A model generated the notes under the pieces. That model made no database searches, was not told where the DNA came from, and saw only the letters and a list, made by a program, of their open reading frames with translations. The translations under genes were made by a program, and so were the position numbers. Positions 34,593-43,811 of a DNA stretch of 64,000 bases are shown here, piece by piece. This stretch comes from Carboxylicivirga mesophila (GTDB taxonomy: Bacteria; Bacteroidota; Bacteroidia; Bacteroidales; Marinilabiliaceae): contig NZ_JAGUCN010000010.1 of NCBI RefSeq assembly GCF_018271975.1, forward strand, positions 1 to 64,000, written 5' to 3'. Position 1 is the stretch's first letter. Each line of letters opens with the position of its first letter.

Positions 34593-35411
34593 TTATTTTA
34601 ACCGGGCAGCAATATCTTTTTCCAGTTCAACTCTAAGTTGCTGCAATAACGGGTGATTCACTTTCAGACTGTATTCGCCAATTTGATTAACGGGCAGCAG
34701 ACGGGGAGATGTTCCGCTGATAAATGCGGCTTCCATTTTACTAATATCCTCAACAGGCAGGCATCTGTATTCCAGAGATAAGCCTAAAGCCTCAATAATA
34801 GATATGATATGCTGGCGCATTATCCCGGGAAGCACAACTGAATCATCAGCAGTAATGAGCGTATTACCATTAATAAAAAACAGGTTGGAACGACTACCTT
34901 CTGTCAGGCAATTATCACTATTCACCAGCAGCGTTTCGTATACATGCCGTTGTTCTATAATGGTATTGGCTTTGCCTCTAACATCAGGGTTGTAGATTTT
35001 GGCGTTGGGGTGGTGACGCTCAGAAAACTGGAGGGAACACTTAATGCCTTTTTGCCTTTGCTCTTCAGTAGGGTAACTGCTTGGTATGAAATAGGCCATA
35101 AAAACCTGCTCGCCGTCGGGCATAAACCTGAAATCGAGCTTTACATTGCCATCTGAAATATTGTTGGCTGCATAAAGCATTTTTAGCCGGTTGCTTAGCT
35201 GACTGATGCGAATGATTGGTTGCTTGTTGGCAATTTTAAGGCTGTTCTCCAGACGCTTAAGGTGCTCTTCAATAAACAGGGGCATATTGTTCTGAATGCG
35301 AAATACCTCATAAATGCACACTTCTTCGTCGGTGATAGCGCTGTTGAAAAAGTTCACCGACTTAAGTGTTCTGTCCATCAGGAAATATTGTCCTAGTATA
35401 ACAGATTGCAT
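34593..35411 (-). CDS. Class IV aminotransferase family protein
   Basis: The product is 272 residues from the ATG at 35411; the open frame reaches 35453. The fold class IV PLP enzymes include branched-chain aminotransferase, D-amino acid aminotransferase and aminodeoxychorismate lyase (PabC). Visible features are the N-terminal FFNSAITDEEVCIYEVFRI followed by HLKRLENSLKI, the probable PLP lysine in DVRGKANTIIE, and the conserved LTEGSRSNLFFING and LPGIMRQ motifs. It is somewhat shorter than branched-chain enzymes, closer to PabC-like proteins, but the true substrate cannot be assigned. It is transcribed alone. Confidence 0.85.
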   Translation of the reverse strand: MQSVILGQYFLMDRTLKSVNFFNSAITDEEVCIYEVFRIQNNMPLFIEEHLKRLENSLKIANKQPIIRISQLSNRLKMLYAANNISDGNVKLDFRFMPDGEQVFMAYFIPSSYPTEEQRQKGIKCSLQFSERHHPNAKIYNPDVRGKANTIIEQRHVYETLLVNSDNCLTEGSRSNLFFINGNTLITADDSVVLPGIMRQHIISIIEALGLSLEYRCLPVEDISKMEAAFISGTSPRLLPVNQIGEYSLKVNHPLLQQLRVELEKDIAARLK

Positions 35412-35573
35412 TGAATATGAGGTATGGTTATAAACGAAGATGAAGATAGACATTTTTTTATACTTCTGACCTATATGGTGAATTATTAGTCAGTTGTAAG
35501 AAATAGCTAGCGTCAAGGCTCATCTAAATAAATATGTGATAATTTAGGGGTGTGAATATATAATCTCGATTCA

Positions 35574-36038
35574 ATGAAGAACTTTACAATTCTAGTACTT
35601 TTTATGGCATTCGTCATAGCCTCTTGCCAGTACGGGGGTACTGCTTCATCTAATAAGCAAACAAACGACACTATTCAAACGGCCAGTGGGTTAAAGTATT
35701 TGTATCTTAAAAAAGGCGATGGACCAAGGATTGTATCAGGAGCAAGGGTAGGAACCTATTTAAGCCTGATGGTGGATGATTCAGTTGTTTGGAACACTAA
35801 TGAATTGCCTGATTCACTTTTTACGTTTATAGCTGATTCTACACGTTTGATTAAAGGATTTACAGAAGTGTCGATGCTGCTTCGTGAAGGCGATGAGATA
35901 ATTGCTGTATTGCCTGATTCGCTGGCTTATGGAGCTATGGGTGCAGGAGATGTTATTCCGCCCCATGCAACTTTGGTTTATGATCAGTTTAAGGTGGTGA
36001 GTGTTATTTTGCCTGATAGTGCACAAGTCATAGATTGA
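35574..36038 (+). CDS. FKBP-type peptidyl-prolyl isomerase lipoprotein
   Basis: The product is 154 residues with lipobox VIASC (Cys18). After a short linker comes one FKBP domain: TASGLKYLYLKKGDG, LIKGFTEVSMLLREGDEIIAVLPDSLAYG and VIPPHATLVYDQFKVVSV, the last being the classic active-site strand. The central strands are shorter than in typical FKBPs (VVWNTNELPDSLFTF instead of 'G.VFDSS'), so catalysis may be weak. It would assist folding of proteins in the periplasm or at the outer membrane. The stop lies only 7 bp from that of the convergent TolC-like gene. Confidence 0.88.
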   Translation: MKNFTILVLFMAFVIASCQYGGTASSNKQTNDTIQTASGLKYLYLKKGDGPRIVSGARVGTYLSLMVDDSVVWNTNELPDSLFTFIADSTRLIKGFTEVSMLLREGDEIIAVLPDSLAYGAMGAGDVIPPHATLVYDQFKVVSVILPDSAQVID

Positions 36039-36045
36039 TAAAAGT

Positions 36046-37473
36046 TTAAGGTAAGCTGGTTAATGATTCGTCACTAATCAATTGATTGGAGTAATACAAA
36101 TAGTTGAGCAGTTCCAGCTGATATTTGATGTAAGCTTCGGCCAACTTTAGTCTGCTGCCTATGTATTTCTCCTGTCTTTTGTTCAGCATAAAAACAGAGC
36201 TCTCGCCGTATTTAAACTTTTCGGCTTCACCATCCATCAATTGTTTGTAGTTAATGGCATTTGTTTCGTTAATGTCTATTTGCTGTTGTAACACCGATTG
36301 CTGTAACCAACTAGCTTCGGCCTTATTTAATAATTCATTTTGTTTGTAGTTTAAATCCAGTTGTAGCTCCTGAAGCTTTAGTTTTCCCATCTTTACTTCA
36401 GCGCGTTCCGAACGCAGCAATAATGGCATTGAAAAGCCCACGCCTATTTTGTAATTGGCAATGTCAAAACTATGAATCGCCATGTTATCTGAAGTTGTCA
36501 GAAGAGGGTTGTATTTCACCTTTAATTTAGGCTTCAGCTTTTCACGCTTCAGTCGCTGTTCAATCTCGGTTATAGATAGCTTGTTGATAGAGGCTTGTAT
36601 AGCAGGGTGATTGTGAATGAGCGCACTGTCGTAACGTACAACCTGGTGACGATAAAGCTCTCTGTAGTGTTCAGGAAGAGTGTTCGATTGCAAAGTAAGA
36701 GCTTCGTTGTTATACCATAAATAGTTTTCTACCGACTGTCTGGATTTAATCAGGTATATCTCATTTTTGTTGAACAGACTAATGGCTTCCTGGTATAAAA
36801 TGTGTGCTTCAAGTGTATCCATTGAAGTTTTTTCCCCCTGCAGGTACGATTCACGGGTGTTAGTATAATAATCGTAAGCGATGGTGATGTTTTCACTCAA
36901 AACATCCATGAAAGAGTGGTACAATTGCCAGGTATGGTAAGTGTACATTGCATTGTACAGAAGGTCGTTGAGTAAGGTGTTTTGCTCATTAAGTGAAAGG
37001 TTCTGAAATTCTTTGGCCTGACGGATAGCAGTGTTTCGTTCATTAACCAATAAACCATTCAGTACATTAATTTCAATGCCTAAATGCCATAAGCCATATT
37101 CATCAGTGGTATTTTCTGGATTGAGATAATCACCTTTTGTGTTTTCATATCCGCCAACAATAGTAACACCTGTGGATGTAGGAAACCTTAGGCGACTTTG
37201 AAACTTCTCATAGTAAAGTTTATCATTCAGGTTTTTTTTATCCCAATCAGCATCGAGTGTAGGGTCGGTGCTGCCTTTGGCTTTCATTAAAGCGGCTTCG
37301 GCATAAGATGGCTTAAGCTTAGCTTTTTGGGCAACCGGGTGATAGAGTAATATATTGGTAATGTAATCATCGTAACTAAGTACCAGGCTATCTGATTGTG
37401 CCGAGGCGCGTATACCTGTCAGACTCATTACTAGAAGAATGCAAATGTGTATTATGTATTTCGTTGTATTCAA
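36046..37473 (-). CDS. TolC-family outer-membrane efflux channel
   Basis: The product is 475 residues. With a TTG start at 37473 it has a full signal peptide ending in RASAQ; the first in-frame ATG (37428) would cut that peptide short, so TTG is preferred. The body has long amphipathic helices in the TolC repeat pattern (for example AKLKPSYAEAALMKAKGSTD, LRFPTSTGVTIVGGYEN, KLKVKYNPLLTTSDN). It forms the outer-membrane duct for the HlyD and ABC genes transcribed just before it (38 bp spacing). The order ABC-HlyD-TolC is that of a type I secretion or tripartite export operon. Confidence 0.87.
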   Translation of the reverse strand: MNTTKYIIHICILLVMSLTGIRASAQSDSLVLSYDDYITNILLYHPVAQKAKLKPSYAEAALMKAKGSTDPTLDADWDKKNLNDKLYYEKFQSRLRFPTSTGVTIVGGYENTKGDYLNPENTTDEYGLWHLGIEINVLNGLLVNERNTAIRQAKEFQNLSLNEQNTLLNDLLYNAMYTYHTWQLYHSFMDVLSENITIAYDYYTNTRESYLQGEKTSMDTLEAHILYQEAISLFNKNEIYLIKSRQSVENYLWYNNEALTLQSNTLPEHYRELYRHQVVRYDSALIHNHPAIQASINKLSITEIEQRLKREKLKPKLKVKYNPLLTTSDNMAIHSFDIANYKIGVGFSMPLLLRSERAEVKMGKLKLQELQLDLNYKQNELLNKAEASWLQQSVLQQQIDINETNAINYKQLMDGEAEKFKYGESSVFMLNKRQEKYIGSRLKLAEAYIKYQLELLNYLYYSNQLISDESLTSLP

Positions 37474-37510
37474 CTTGCCGTTGTTTTGTATGATGTCACT
37501 TAATTATGGT

Positions 37511-38884
37511 TTATTTAATTGATTTAATAGGAGCTTTCAGTTTAACCTCCTCTTTATCAACTCCTGATTGGTAAAAATCGGGTGGGAAGCCGTTTAGCTG
37601 GCGCCATAATTCATACCATACAGGTACCTTGTTTAGGAGCAGGAAAGCTTCGGTTCCGGCACCAACTCTCAATTGCTCGGGCCAGGGTCTGTCAGCTACT
37701 TCAGGGCTAATGAGTACCCGGTAATGGCCATTGTCGCTAATGTACTGATCGATGGCCACTATGGTACCATTAAATACGCCGGTTGATGATTGAGGCCATC
37801 CGCTGATAACAATGGCCGGCCATCCGTCAAAGCGCAGGCGTGCACTATTACCCACATGTAATAGCGGAAGATCATTAGGCTTAAGATATACTTCAACAGC
37901 AAGGTCATAATTATCGGGCACAATGATAGCGATGTCACTGCCTTCTTTTATTGTTTCGCCAATTCCTTTTCTTAATATTTTTGTGACATAACCAGATTGA
38001 GGCGCCGTGAGGTAATAGTATTGCTGGCGCATGCTGTAATTACTTATTGTGCTCTTAAGTTTGGCAATTGTAGCTTCGTTCTCCATCTTGGCCGAAATAG
38101 CCGATTGCAGGTCCGATTGTGATTTAGCCAGCTTATCGGTATACTCCTGTTCAATGGCCAATAATTCAATGGTGAGAATACCCACAGTGTTTTGCTGGTT
38201 AATCCACTTATTTTGTTGCACACTTACCTTTGCCTCTGCTTCTTGTTTTTTGTACTGTTTTTCCTGCAATTCAGATAAGGTCTTCAATCCTTTATCATAC
38301 AGTTCCTTTGTTCGGCTATACTGGTTAACAGCTATTGCCAGGTTATTGCGAAATACTTCGAGATCGATGCTGTCCATTGAAGACTTGTTTCGTTCTTGCG
38401 CCAGCTTTTGAAGCGTTTGCTGACGTTTAAGTGCCAGACCTTCATCAAGTGCTCTGTATTGCTTTTTTAGTGCTTCAATTTTACTGTCGTATGAAGTCCT
38501 GCTTTGGTTCTTCGCTTCAAGTTGTTCGGTTGTATTGGCTATCAGATTAGGATCGAAGTATTCGGCTTTTACTTCAGAAATATGCAATATGGTATCGCCT
38601 TGATTAACAAAGTCACCTTCGCGCACAAACCATTCTTCAATACGACCTGATATGACAGATTGTATGGCCTGAGGATGTTGTTCGGGCTGACGGGTTGTTA
38701 CATAGCCCTTAGTACTTATATTTTGTGTCCACGGAAGAAACAGGCCAATTAGCAATACCACAAAACAGCCCAGCATCACATATATAGGAGCTTGCTTAAC
38801 CTGGCATTTCAGAATGATCTGATAGGATTTAAACTGGCTCAGTTCAATATCATTTTTAACACTATTATTTGAGATATCTAGCAT
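37511..38884 (-). CDS. HlyD-family membrane-fusion protein
   Basis: The product is 457 residues. A single transmembrane helix lies at about 33-52 (VMLGCFVVLLIGLFLPW). A first lipoyl/barrel half-motif (QSVISGRIEEWFVREGDFVN) is followed by about 170 residues of coiled coil and then the second half (YYLTAPQSGYVTKILRKGIG, IVPDNYDLAVEVYLKPNDLP). This is the periplasmic adaptor linking the ABC exporter to TolC. It starts only 3 bp after the ABC stop, so the two are translationally linked. The C-terminal tail is Lys-rich. Confidence 0.92.
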   Translation of the reverse strand: MLDISNNSVKNDIELSQFKSYQIILKCQVKQAPIYVMLGCFVVLLIGLFLPWTQNISTKGYVTTRQPEQHPQAIQSVISGRIEEWFVREGDFVNQGDTILHISEVKAEYFDPNLIANTTEQLEAKNQSRTSYDSKIEALKKQYRALDEGLALKRQQTLQKLAQERNKSSMDSIDLEVFRNNLAIAVNQYSRTKELYDKGLKTLSELQEKQYKKQEAEAKVSVQQNKWINQQNTVGILTIELLAIEQEYTDKLAKSQSDLQSAISAKMENEATIAKLKSTISNYSMRQQYYYLTAPQSGYVTKILRKGIGETIKEGSDIAIIVPDNYDLAVEVYLKPNDLPLLHVGNSARLRFDGWPAIVISGWPQSSTGVFNGTIVAIDQYISDNGHYRVLISPEVADRPWPEQLRVGAGTEAFLLLNKVPVWYELWRQLNGFPPDFYQSGVDKEEVKLKAPIKSIK

Positions 38885-38887
38885 GTC

Positions 38888-40531
38888 CTATTGTCCTATT
38901 TGGTTTAAGTCAATAATTCTTTCACATTTCTCTTTCCAATAATTGAAGTCTGATACCACAAGTACCGTACAGTTAAACTCTTTTGAGGTCAGGTAATCAA
39001 TGATTCTTATTTTTTCATCTTCCTCAATAAACTGCAAAGGTTCTTCAAGTAACAATAACCTGGGTTTATGAATTAATATACGGGCTATCTGTATCTTCTG
39101 AATAACACCGCGGGGAAGCCTGCGCCCACCACTGTCGATGATGGAATCAATACCATATGATTGTCTTCTCAGAAACTCATCTAAATGCAGAAAACGCAGG
39201 GTTTTATCTAGAGCTTCATCGGGCAGGTCTCGCCCCATCAAAATATTATCTCTGATGCTTCCTTCAAACAGTTGATTGGTGGGCAGCCCAACACCAATAG
39301 ATGAGAAATAATCATCACGTTTATAGTGCGATATAGGTACATTATCTATCAGTAGTTCGCCTTCAGTTGAGTTAAACAACCCGGAGATTAACTTTGTTAA
39401 AATCGTTTTGCCACTACCTGAAGTGCCGTAAAGAACCACTTTTTCGTTGGCTGCAATGTCAAAGGAAATATTGTTCAGAACTTTTATATCTTCGCCTGGA
39501 AATGATAAGGAAATGTTTCGGGCCTTAACAGACAGTCCTGTTGAGTTATTAATGGTGGATGTTCCTTTATTCTCATCCAGTTTTAGATCACTTACGTAGC
39601 CTATTTTTTCAAGGGCTGTCAGTACATCATAGATGGTTTCTATCACGCGTATCACCTTTTCAACCGAATTGATTATAAGAATGATAATGATTTCGGCTGC
39701 AACAAACTGGCCAAGATTGATTTTTTCCTGAAAGACCAGAATGCCTCCCAGTATTAGTAAGCTGGCAGCTACAGTAAGTTTAAAACCAATGAATAACCAA
39801 AATTGCTGCAACAGCACACGGAAATGACTTTGGCGACATTCTAAGTAGCTACTAACAATATCGTCTGTTTTGTCGAGGTGTAGTTTGTTTTTATTGAATA
39901 TTTTAAAGGTGGCATTGGTTCTTGCAATTTCTTCTAGCCAGTGGGCAATTTTATACTTGTATTTGCTTTCTTGCAAACTGGTATCCAATCCTTTTCGACC
40001 GGTTATTTTATATATGATCCAGATTATAACTGCCAGGATAAATCCCAGGATAATAAAATAGGAACTATATATAGTTAACAGGATCAGGCCAAAGAATATT
40101 TGGAAAATGGCCATTGAAAAATCAATCAAAATTTTAGGAAGACCTTTCTGAATCGTTAAAGTATCAAAGAAGCGATTGACAAGCTCCGGCGCATGTACTT
40201 TGTCTAGTTGAAGAAATGCTATGCGCGGAAATCGAAATGCAAATTCGAACGCAGAGCGGGCAAAAACATCCTGCTGAATATTTTCAACCAGCCGTAACTG
40301 GAAAATTTGCAAGATACCTGTAAGTGCCATGCCTACCAGCACAAATCCAACCAGTACTATCCAAGTTGATGTTAGTTCGCCAGTTTGTAATGAGTTGATT
40401 ATTGCTTGTATACCAACCGGTAAAGTCAGGTTAATGATTCCAATAAAAAAAGCATACAAGTATATCTGTTTTAGTACTGAATTATACTTCTTCAATAAAT
40501 TCCAGAGCCGTTTTGTCGGTTGTAAAATCAT
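38888..40531 (-). CDS. ABC exporter, type I secretion-like, with unusual ATPase motifs
   Basis: The product is 547 residues from the ATG at 40531 (a TTG at 40597 would add 22). Six helices fill about 1-290, with no N-terminal peptidase domain, then one ATPase domain. Walker A is intact (LYGTSGSGKTILTKL). The rest is atypical: the signature reads RRLPRGVIQK where LSGGQ is expected, Walker B ends LLLLEEPLQF with Glu in place of Asp, and the switch His is missing (VLVVSDFNYW). Related Bacteroidota exporters may share this, but the active site is clearly non-standard. Cargo is unknown; no candidate exported peptide was seen next to the operon. Confidence 0.85.
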   Translation of the reverse strand: MILQPTKRLWNLLKKYNSVLKQIYLYAFFIGIINLTLPVGIQAIINSLQTGELTSTWIVLVGFVLVGMALTGILQIFQLRLVENIQQDVFARSAFEFAFRFPRIAFLQLDKVHAPELVNRFFDTLTIQKGLPKILIDFSMAIFQIFFGLILLTIYSSYFIILGFILAVIIWIIYKITGRKGLDTSLQESKYKYKIAHWLEEIARTNATFKIFNKNKLHLDKTDDIVSSYLECRQSHFRVLLQQFWLFIGFKLTVAASLLILGGILVFQEKINLGQFVAAEIIIILIINSVEKVIRVIETIYDVLTALEKIGYVSDLKLDENKGTSTINNSTGLSVKARNISLSFPGEDIKVLNNISFDIAANEKVVLYGTSGSGKTILTKLISGLFNSTEGELLIDNVPISHYKRDDYFSSIGVGLPTNQLFEGSIRDNILMGRDLPDEALDKTLRFLHLDEFLRRQSYGIDSIIDSGGRRLPRGVIQKIQIARILIHKPRLLLLEEPLQFIEEDEKIRIIDYLTSKEFNCTVLVVSDFNYWKEKCERIIDLNQIGQ

Positions 40532-40673
40532 CTGCGGTCTTATTACGTCTGTTTGTTTTATGATGTTAAAACACCTTTGATGTAGGTTTGTTTGCAAGTT
40601 GGTTGAAAACTTAATGTAGTTTAAACGCCTATAAAATTAAGACTATCCTCTGTTTTATTAGCAATTATGAAAT

Positions 40674-40715
40674 GTATTTTGTTTTAGTTTAAGTCATTTT
40701 AACTAAACAAAATAC
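40674..40715. promoter_or_regulatory. Inverted repeat between the export operon and the stress protein gene
   Basis: GTATTTTGTTTTAGTT (from 40674) pairs with AACTAAACAAAATAC (ending 40715) with a single unpaired T, forming arms of about 15 bp around a short centre. It lies 31 bp before the start at 40746 and 143 bp before the divergent ABC start, a good place for an operator controlling one or both. Confidence 0.55.
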
Positions 40716-40745
40716 GTTAAATCATGTTTTTCTTATAAAAAGCCT

Positions 40746-41891
40746 ATGAAACTGTTAGAGAAGATATTAGTTCCTGTTAAGGTGAGTGAGGTATCCAAAG
40801 CGCAGATGGCTGTTGCTGTTGAACTGGCAAAGAAGTTTAAATCGCAGCTTTTGCTTTTGCAAGTATTGCCTGCGGAGGCCAAAACTGGTAATGTAAAAAA
40901 CATTATTGAAAAGTATGTTGGAGACGATTTTGCTGAACTGTTAAAGCGTTTTACGGATGCAGGTGTGCATGCCAAAAAGCTGATTGCCTATGGTAATATG
41001 TTCGAGCAGATTATACGATTAGGCGAAGAGCATAAGGTTAATATGACATTGATTCCGGATGATTTTCACCTTTCGGATAATCAACAATCGGTGGATTACA
41101 TGGTGGAAAAATTGTTGCGTAAATCAGAAAAGCCGGTTTGGGTAGTGAAAGAAAGTAGTCGGGTGGTGCCATCATCCATTCTTTGCCCGGTTGATTTTTC
41201 CGATGCCTCGGCTCGTGCACTAACTAATGCCATCAAAATAGCTCGCATTTTTAAAGCAAAATTGAATGTTCTTAATGTGTTTGAACCTTTGGAAGAAATG
41301 TATTCACTGCGTTACAAGGTGGATTATGACGAGGAAAACAGAGTGCTCGTGCAAGAAAATGCCGATAGCTTTCAAACATTTCTTGAGCAGTTCAATTTTA
41401 ATGATGTAAACTATGAGTTGATTACCCTGCATGGTCAGCCTTACAAGGAAATATTAAAATTTGCAAAGCAGCATCAGGTGGATATCCTATTTATGGGCGC
41501 TACAGGTAAAACACTTTTTCAGCGGCTTTTACTGGGTAGTGTTACCGAACTGGTAGTTCGTGATTTACCTTGCTCCATGGTGGTTACCAAGTCGGAAAAT
41601 ATATTAAACCTCAAAATAGAGCAAGATATTACAGATTTGGAAAAAGCACTATCTAATGCCAATCAACTGGAGGAGGCTGGCTTCTATGCTGATGCTATTG
41701 AACAGGTGAATGCTGCACTTAAAATAAATGATTTACACCTGCCCGCCATCTATGCACTGGTTCGATTGTATTCAAAAACAGATAATCAGGAAATGGCTGA
41801 TGTCTACAACAAAAAAGCCGATGAAATATTGAAGCGATTGTGGAATAAAAAAATTGAGTTGGAGATACGTAAGGGCATGGATAAGAGTTAG
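40746..41891 (+). CDS. Universal stress protein with two Usp domains and a TPR-like tail
   Basis: The product is 381 residues, cytoplasmic. Two UspA domains occupy about 1-140 and 141-285. The second has the full nucleotide-binding motif GATGKTLFQRLLLGSVTE (G-2x-G-9x-GS); the first is degenerate. The last 80 residues contain a helical repeat of TPR type (ANQLEEAGFYADAIEQVNAA, HLPAIYALVRLYSKTDNQEM). Tandem Usp proteins usually bind ATP or AMP and signal stress; the added helical tail suggests a protein partner. A perfect inverted repeat lies upstream. Confidence 0.9.
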   Translation: MKLLEKILVPVKVSEVSKAQMAVAVELAKKFKSQLLLLQVLPAEAKTGNVKNIIEKYVGDDFAELLKRFTDAGVHAKKLIAYGNMFEQIIRLGEEHKVNMTLIPDDFHLSDNQQSVDYMVEKLLRKSEKPVWVVKESSRVVPSSILCPVDFSDASARALTNAIKIARIFKAKLNVLNVFEPLEEMYSLRYKVDYDEENRVLVQENADSFQTFLEQFNFNDVNYELITLHGQPYKEILKFAKQHQVDILFMGATGKTLFQRLLLGSVTELVVRDLPCSMVVTKSENILNLKIEQDITDLEKALSNANQLEEAGFYADAIEQVNAALKINDLHLPAIYALVRLYSKTDNQEMADVYNKKADEILKRLWNKKIELEIRKGMDKS

Positions 41892-41904
41892 AAATGTAAT
41901 TTTA

Positions 41905-41947
41905 TACAGTGCTGATGCAAAGCAAGACTTATGGCATCAGCACTGTA
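41905..41947. terminator. Hairpin between convergent genes
   Basis: A perfect 14-bp stem (41905-41918, TACAGTGCTGATGC, with 41934-41947) lies between the stress protein and nitrilase genes. T runs are weak, so it may act as a terminator in both directions by structure alone. Confidence 0.7.
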
Positions 41948-41972
41948 CACTTTGCTTATTTAAATTGTACTC

Positions 41973-43520
41973 TTACTTACCAGAAGTGCGCGTTATTGTA
42001 TAAATGTCTTTCCGTCTGTCTTTGAGGTTGCGCACACTGCCCAGCTGATTTAATTCTCTCAGTTTATCAATGTCAACATCAGCTATAAGTATCATTTCAG
42101 TATTGGGGGTGGCCTCTGCCTTGATACCATTTGTTGGAAAGGCAAAGTCGCAAGGCGTAAATACCATCGATTGTGCATACTGAATATCCATATTATGAAC
42201 TTTGGGCAGGTTACCCACACTTCCGGCAATAGCCACGTAACATTCATTTTCAATGGCTCGTGCCTGTGCACAGCTTTTTACACGCGAATAGCCATTTTGC
42301 GTATCGGTTAAAAAGGGTACAAACAGGATATCTATACCATCTTCGGCCAATAGGCGGCTCAACTCCGGAAATTCAACATCGTAACAAACCAAAATACCAA
42401 TTTTACCACAATCAGTATCATAGGTACGAATGGTATTACCTCCCTGCAATCCCCATACTTTTACCTCGTCAGGTGTCACGTGCAGCTTTTCAAAGCGTTC
42501 TATACCACCATCACGCTTGCACAGATAGCCTGCGTTATACAGGTTGTTGTCCACCACCTCTGGCATACTGCCTGTAATGATATTAATGTTATAGGTGATG
42601 GCCAGTTCGGCAAAACGCTTGGTTATATCTTCTGTGTATTCGGCCAGTTTGCGTATGGCTTCGGGTTCCGACAGGTGATTATACCTTGACATCAACGGCG
42701 CATTGAAAAATTCAGGGAATAGGGCGAAGTCGCACCTGTAGCCCGATACAGCATCGACAAAGTATTCGGCTTGCTGCATCAACTCTTCAAAGTCGCGGTA
42801 AAGTCGCATCTGCCATTGAATAAGACCAAGGCGAACAATGGTTTTTTTGGTAGCTGCTGTGTCTGTTTCTTTTTCGTAGTAAACATTGTCCCACTCCAGC
42901 AATACGGCATATTCTTTTGATTCCTTGTCGCCCTCCAGGTAGCCCTGAAGTACCCGTGCCGGGTGAAAGTCATTTGACATCTGGAAATTAAGAACCGGAT
43001 CGTGAATTTCTTTGTTACGCACTTTGTCGATGTATTCACGTGGCGATATCTCAGAAGAATATTGATGATAGTTGGGGATGCGTCCGCCAAATACAATACC
43101 TTTCAGGTTGAGTTTTTCGCAGAGTTCCTTACGGTAATCGTATAAGCGACGACCTAAGCGCAGGCCTCTGAATTTGGGTCTTATAAATACATCAATGCCG
43201 TATAGCTTATTACCATCGTGGGTATGTGTGTTGAAAGTATATGAGCCGGTGATTTGGCTGTAGGTATGTTTATCGCCAAATTTTTTGTAATCAACAATGA
43301 TTGACAGAGCACATCCTGCTAATTCATCGTCTACCTTTATGCCGACTTGTCCTTCCGGGAATTTTTCAATCAGTGTTTTAATGTGCTGTTCTTTCCAATA
43401 GGCTTCGGGCATGTTCGAATAGGCCTCCTGCATGGCATTCTTAATTTCATCATAATCATCGAGGGTGAGGAAAACCAACTCTATATTATCAATAGCCTGA
43501 ACGTCTGTTTTTGTTTCCAT
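41973..43520 (-). CDS. GNAT acetyltransferase fused to a nitrilase-family amidohydrolase
   Basis: The product is 515 residues. Residues 1-215 form a GNAT-like domain (FIRPKFRGLRLGRRLYDYRK is the acetyl-CoA loop). Residues about 225-510 are a carbon-nitrogen hydrolase with the catalytic Glu in FALFPEFFNAP, Lys in FEKLHVTPDE and Cys in GILVCYDVEFPELSRLLAEDG. The fusion is a known architecture in bacteria. Substrates are small amides or amines, unidentified. Both parts look intact. It is transcribed alone, divergent from the LytTR gene. Confidence 0.9.
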   Translation of the reverse strand: METKTDVQAIDNIELVFLTLDDYDEIKNAMQEAYSNMPEAYWKEQHIKTLIEKFPEGQVGIKVDDELAGCALSIIVDYKKFGDKHTYSQITGSYTFNTHTHDGNKLYGIDVFIRPKFRGLRLGRRLYDYRKELCEKLNLKGIVFGGRIPNYHQYSSEISPREYIDKVRNKEIHDPVLNFQMSNDFHPARVLQGYLEGDKESKEYAVLLEWDNVYYEKETDTAATKKTIVRLGLIQWQMRLYRDFEELMQQAEYFVDAVSGYRCDFALFPEFFNAPLMSRYNHLSEPEAIRKLAEYTEDITKRFAELAITYNINIITGSMPEVVDNNLYNAGYLCKRDGGIERFEKLHVTPDEVKVWGLQGGNTIRTYDTDCGKIGILVCYDVEFPELSRLLAEDGIDILFVPFLTDTQNGYSRVKSCAQARAIENECYVAIAGSVGNLPKVHNMDIQYAQSMVFTPCDFAFPTNGIKAEATPNTEMILIADVDIDKLRELNQLGSVRNLKDRRKDIYTITRTSGK

Positions 43521-43765
43521 GGTAATCTATAATTGTCAAATTAACAGATGATTGTAATTAAGTAAAAGATAGCATTAATGGCTGGCTAATTTATAGATAT
43601 AATTGACACCTGCTATTATTTCGTAAAATTATTTTAGGATAATCAAATAGCAAAGTCAAACGTGCTTAGTGTTTAATAATCAGCTTCGCTGATGAATATA
43701 GTCGATTAGTTTTAGTCTGGTTTGCATCCAATGTAACTTGATGCAACAGGTCAAACAGAACTTCT

Positions 43766-43773
43766 TATCTTTG
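43766..43773 (+). promoter_or_regulatory. -7 element of the LytTR gene
   Basis: TATCTTTG, a perfect TAnnTTTG match, lies 38 nt before the ATG at 43812. The -33 box is not clear. Confidence 0.5.
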
Positions 43774-43811
43774 TTACTTATACTAATCAGCTTAAGCATA
43801 GATTATAGTCC

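Noticed and set aside
43678-43693. Small hairpin ATCAGC-TTC-GCTGAT as a terminator
   Set aside because: No T run follows on either strand and it does not sit at the end of a gene; it may be chance.
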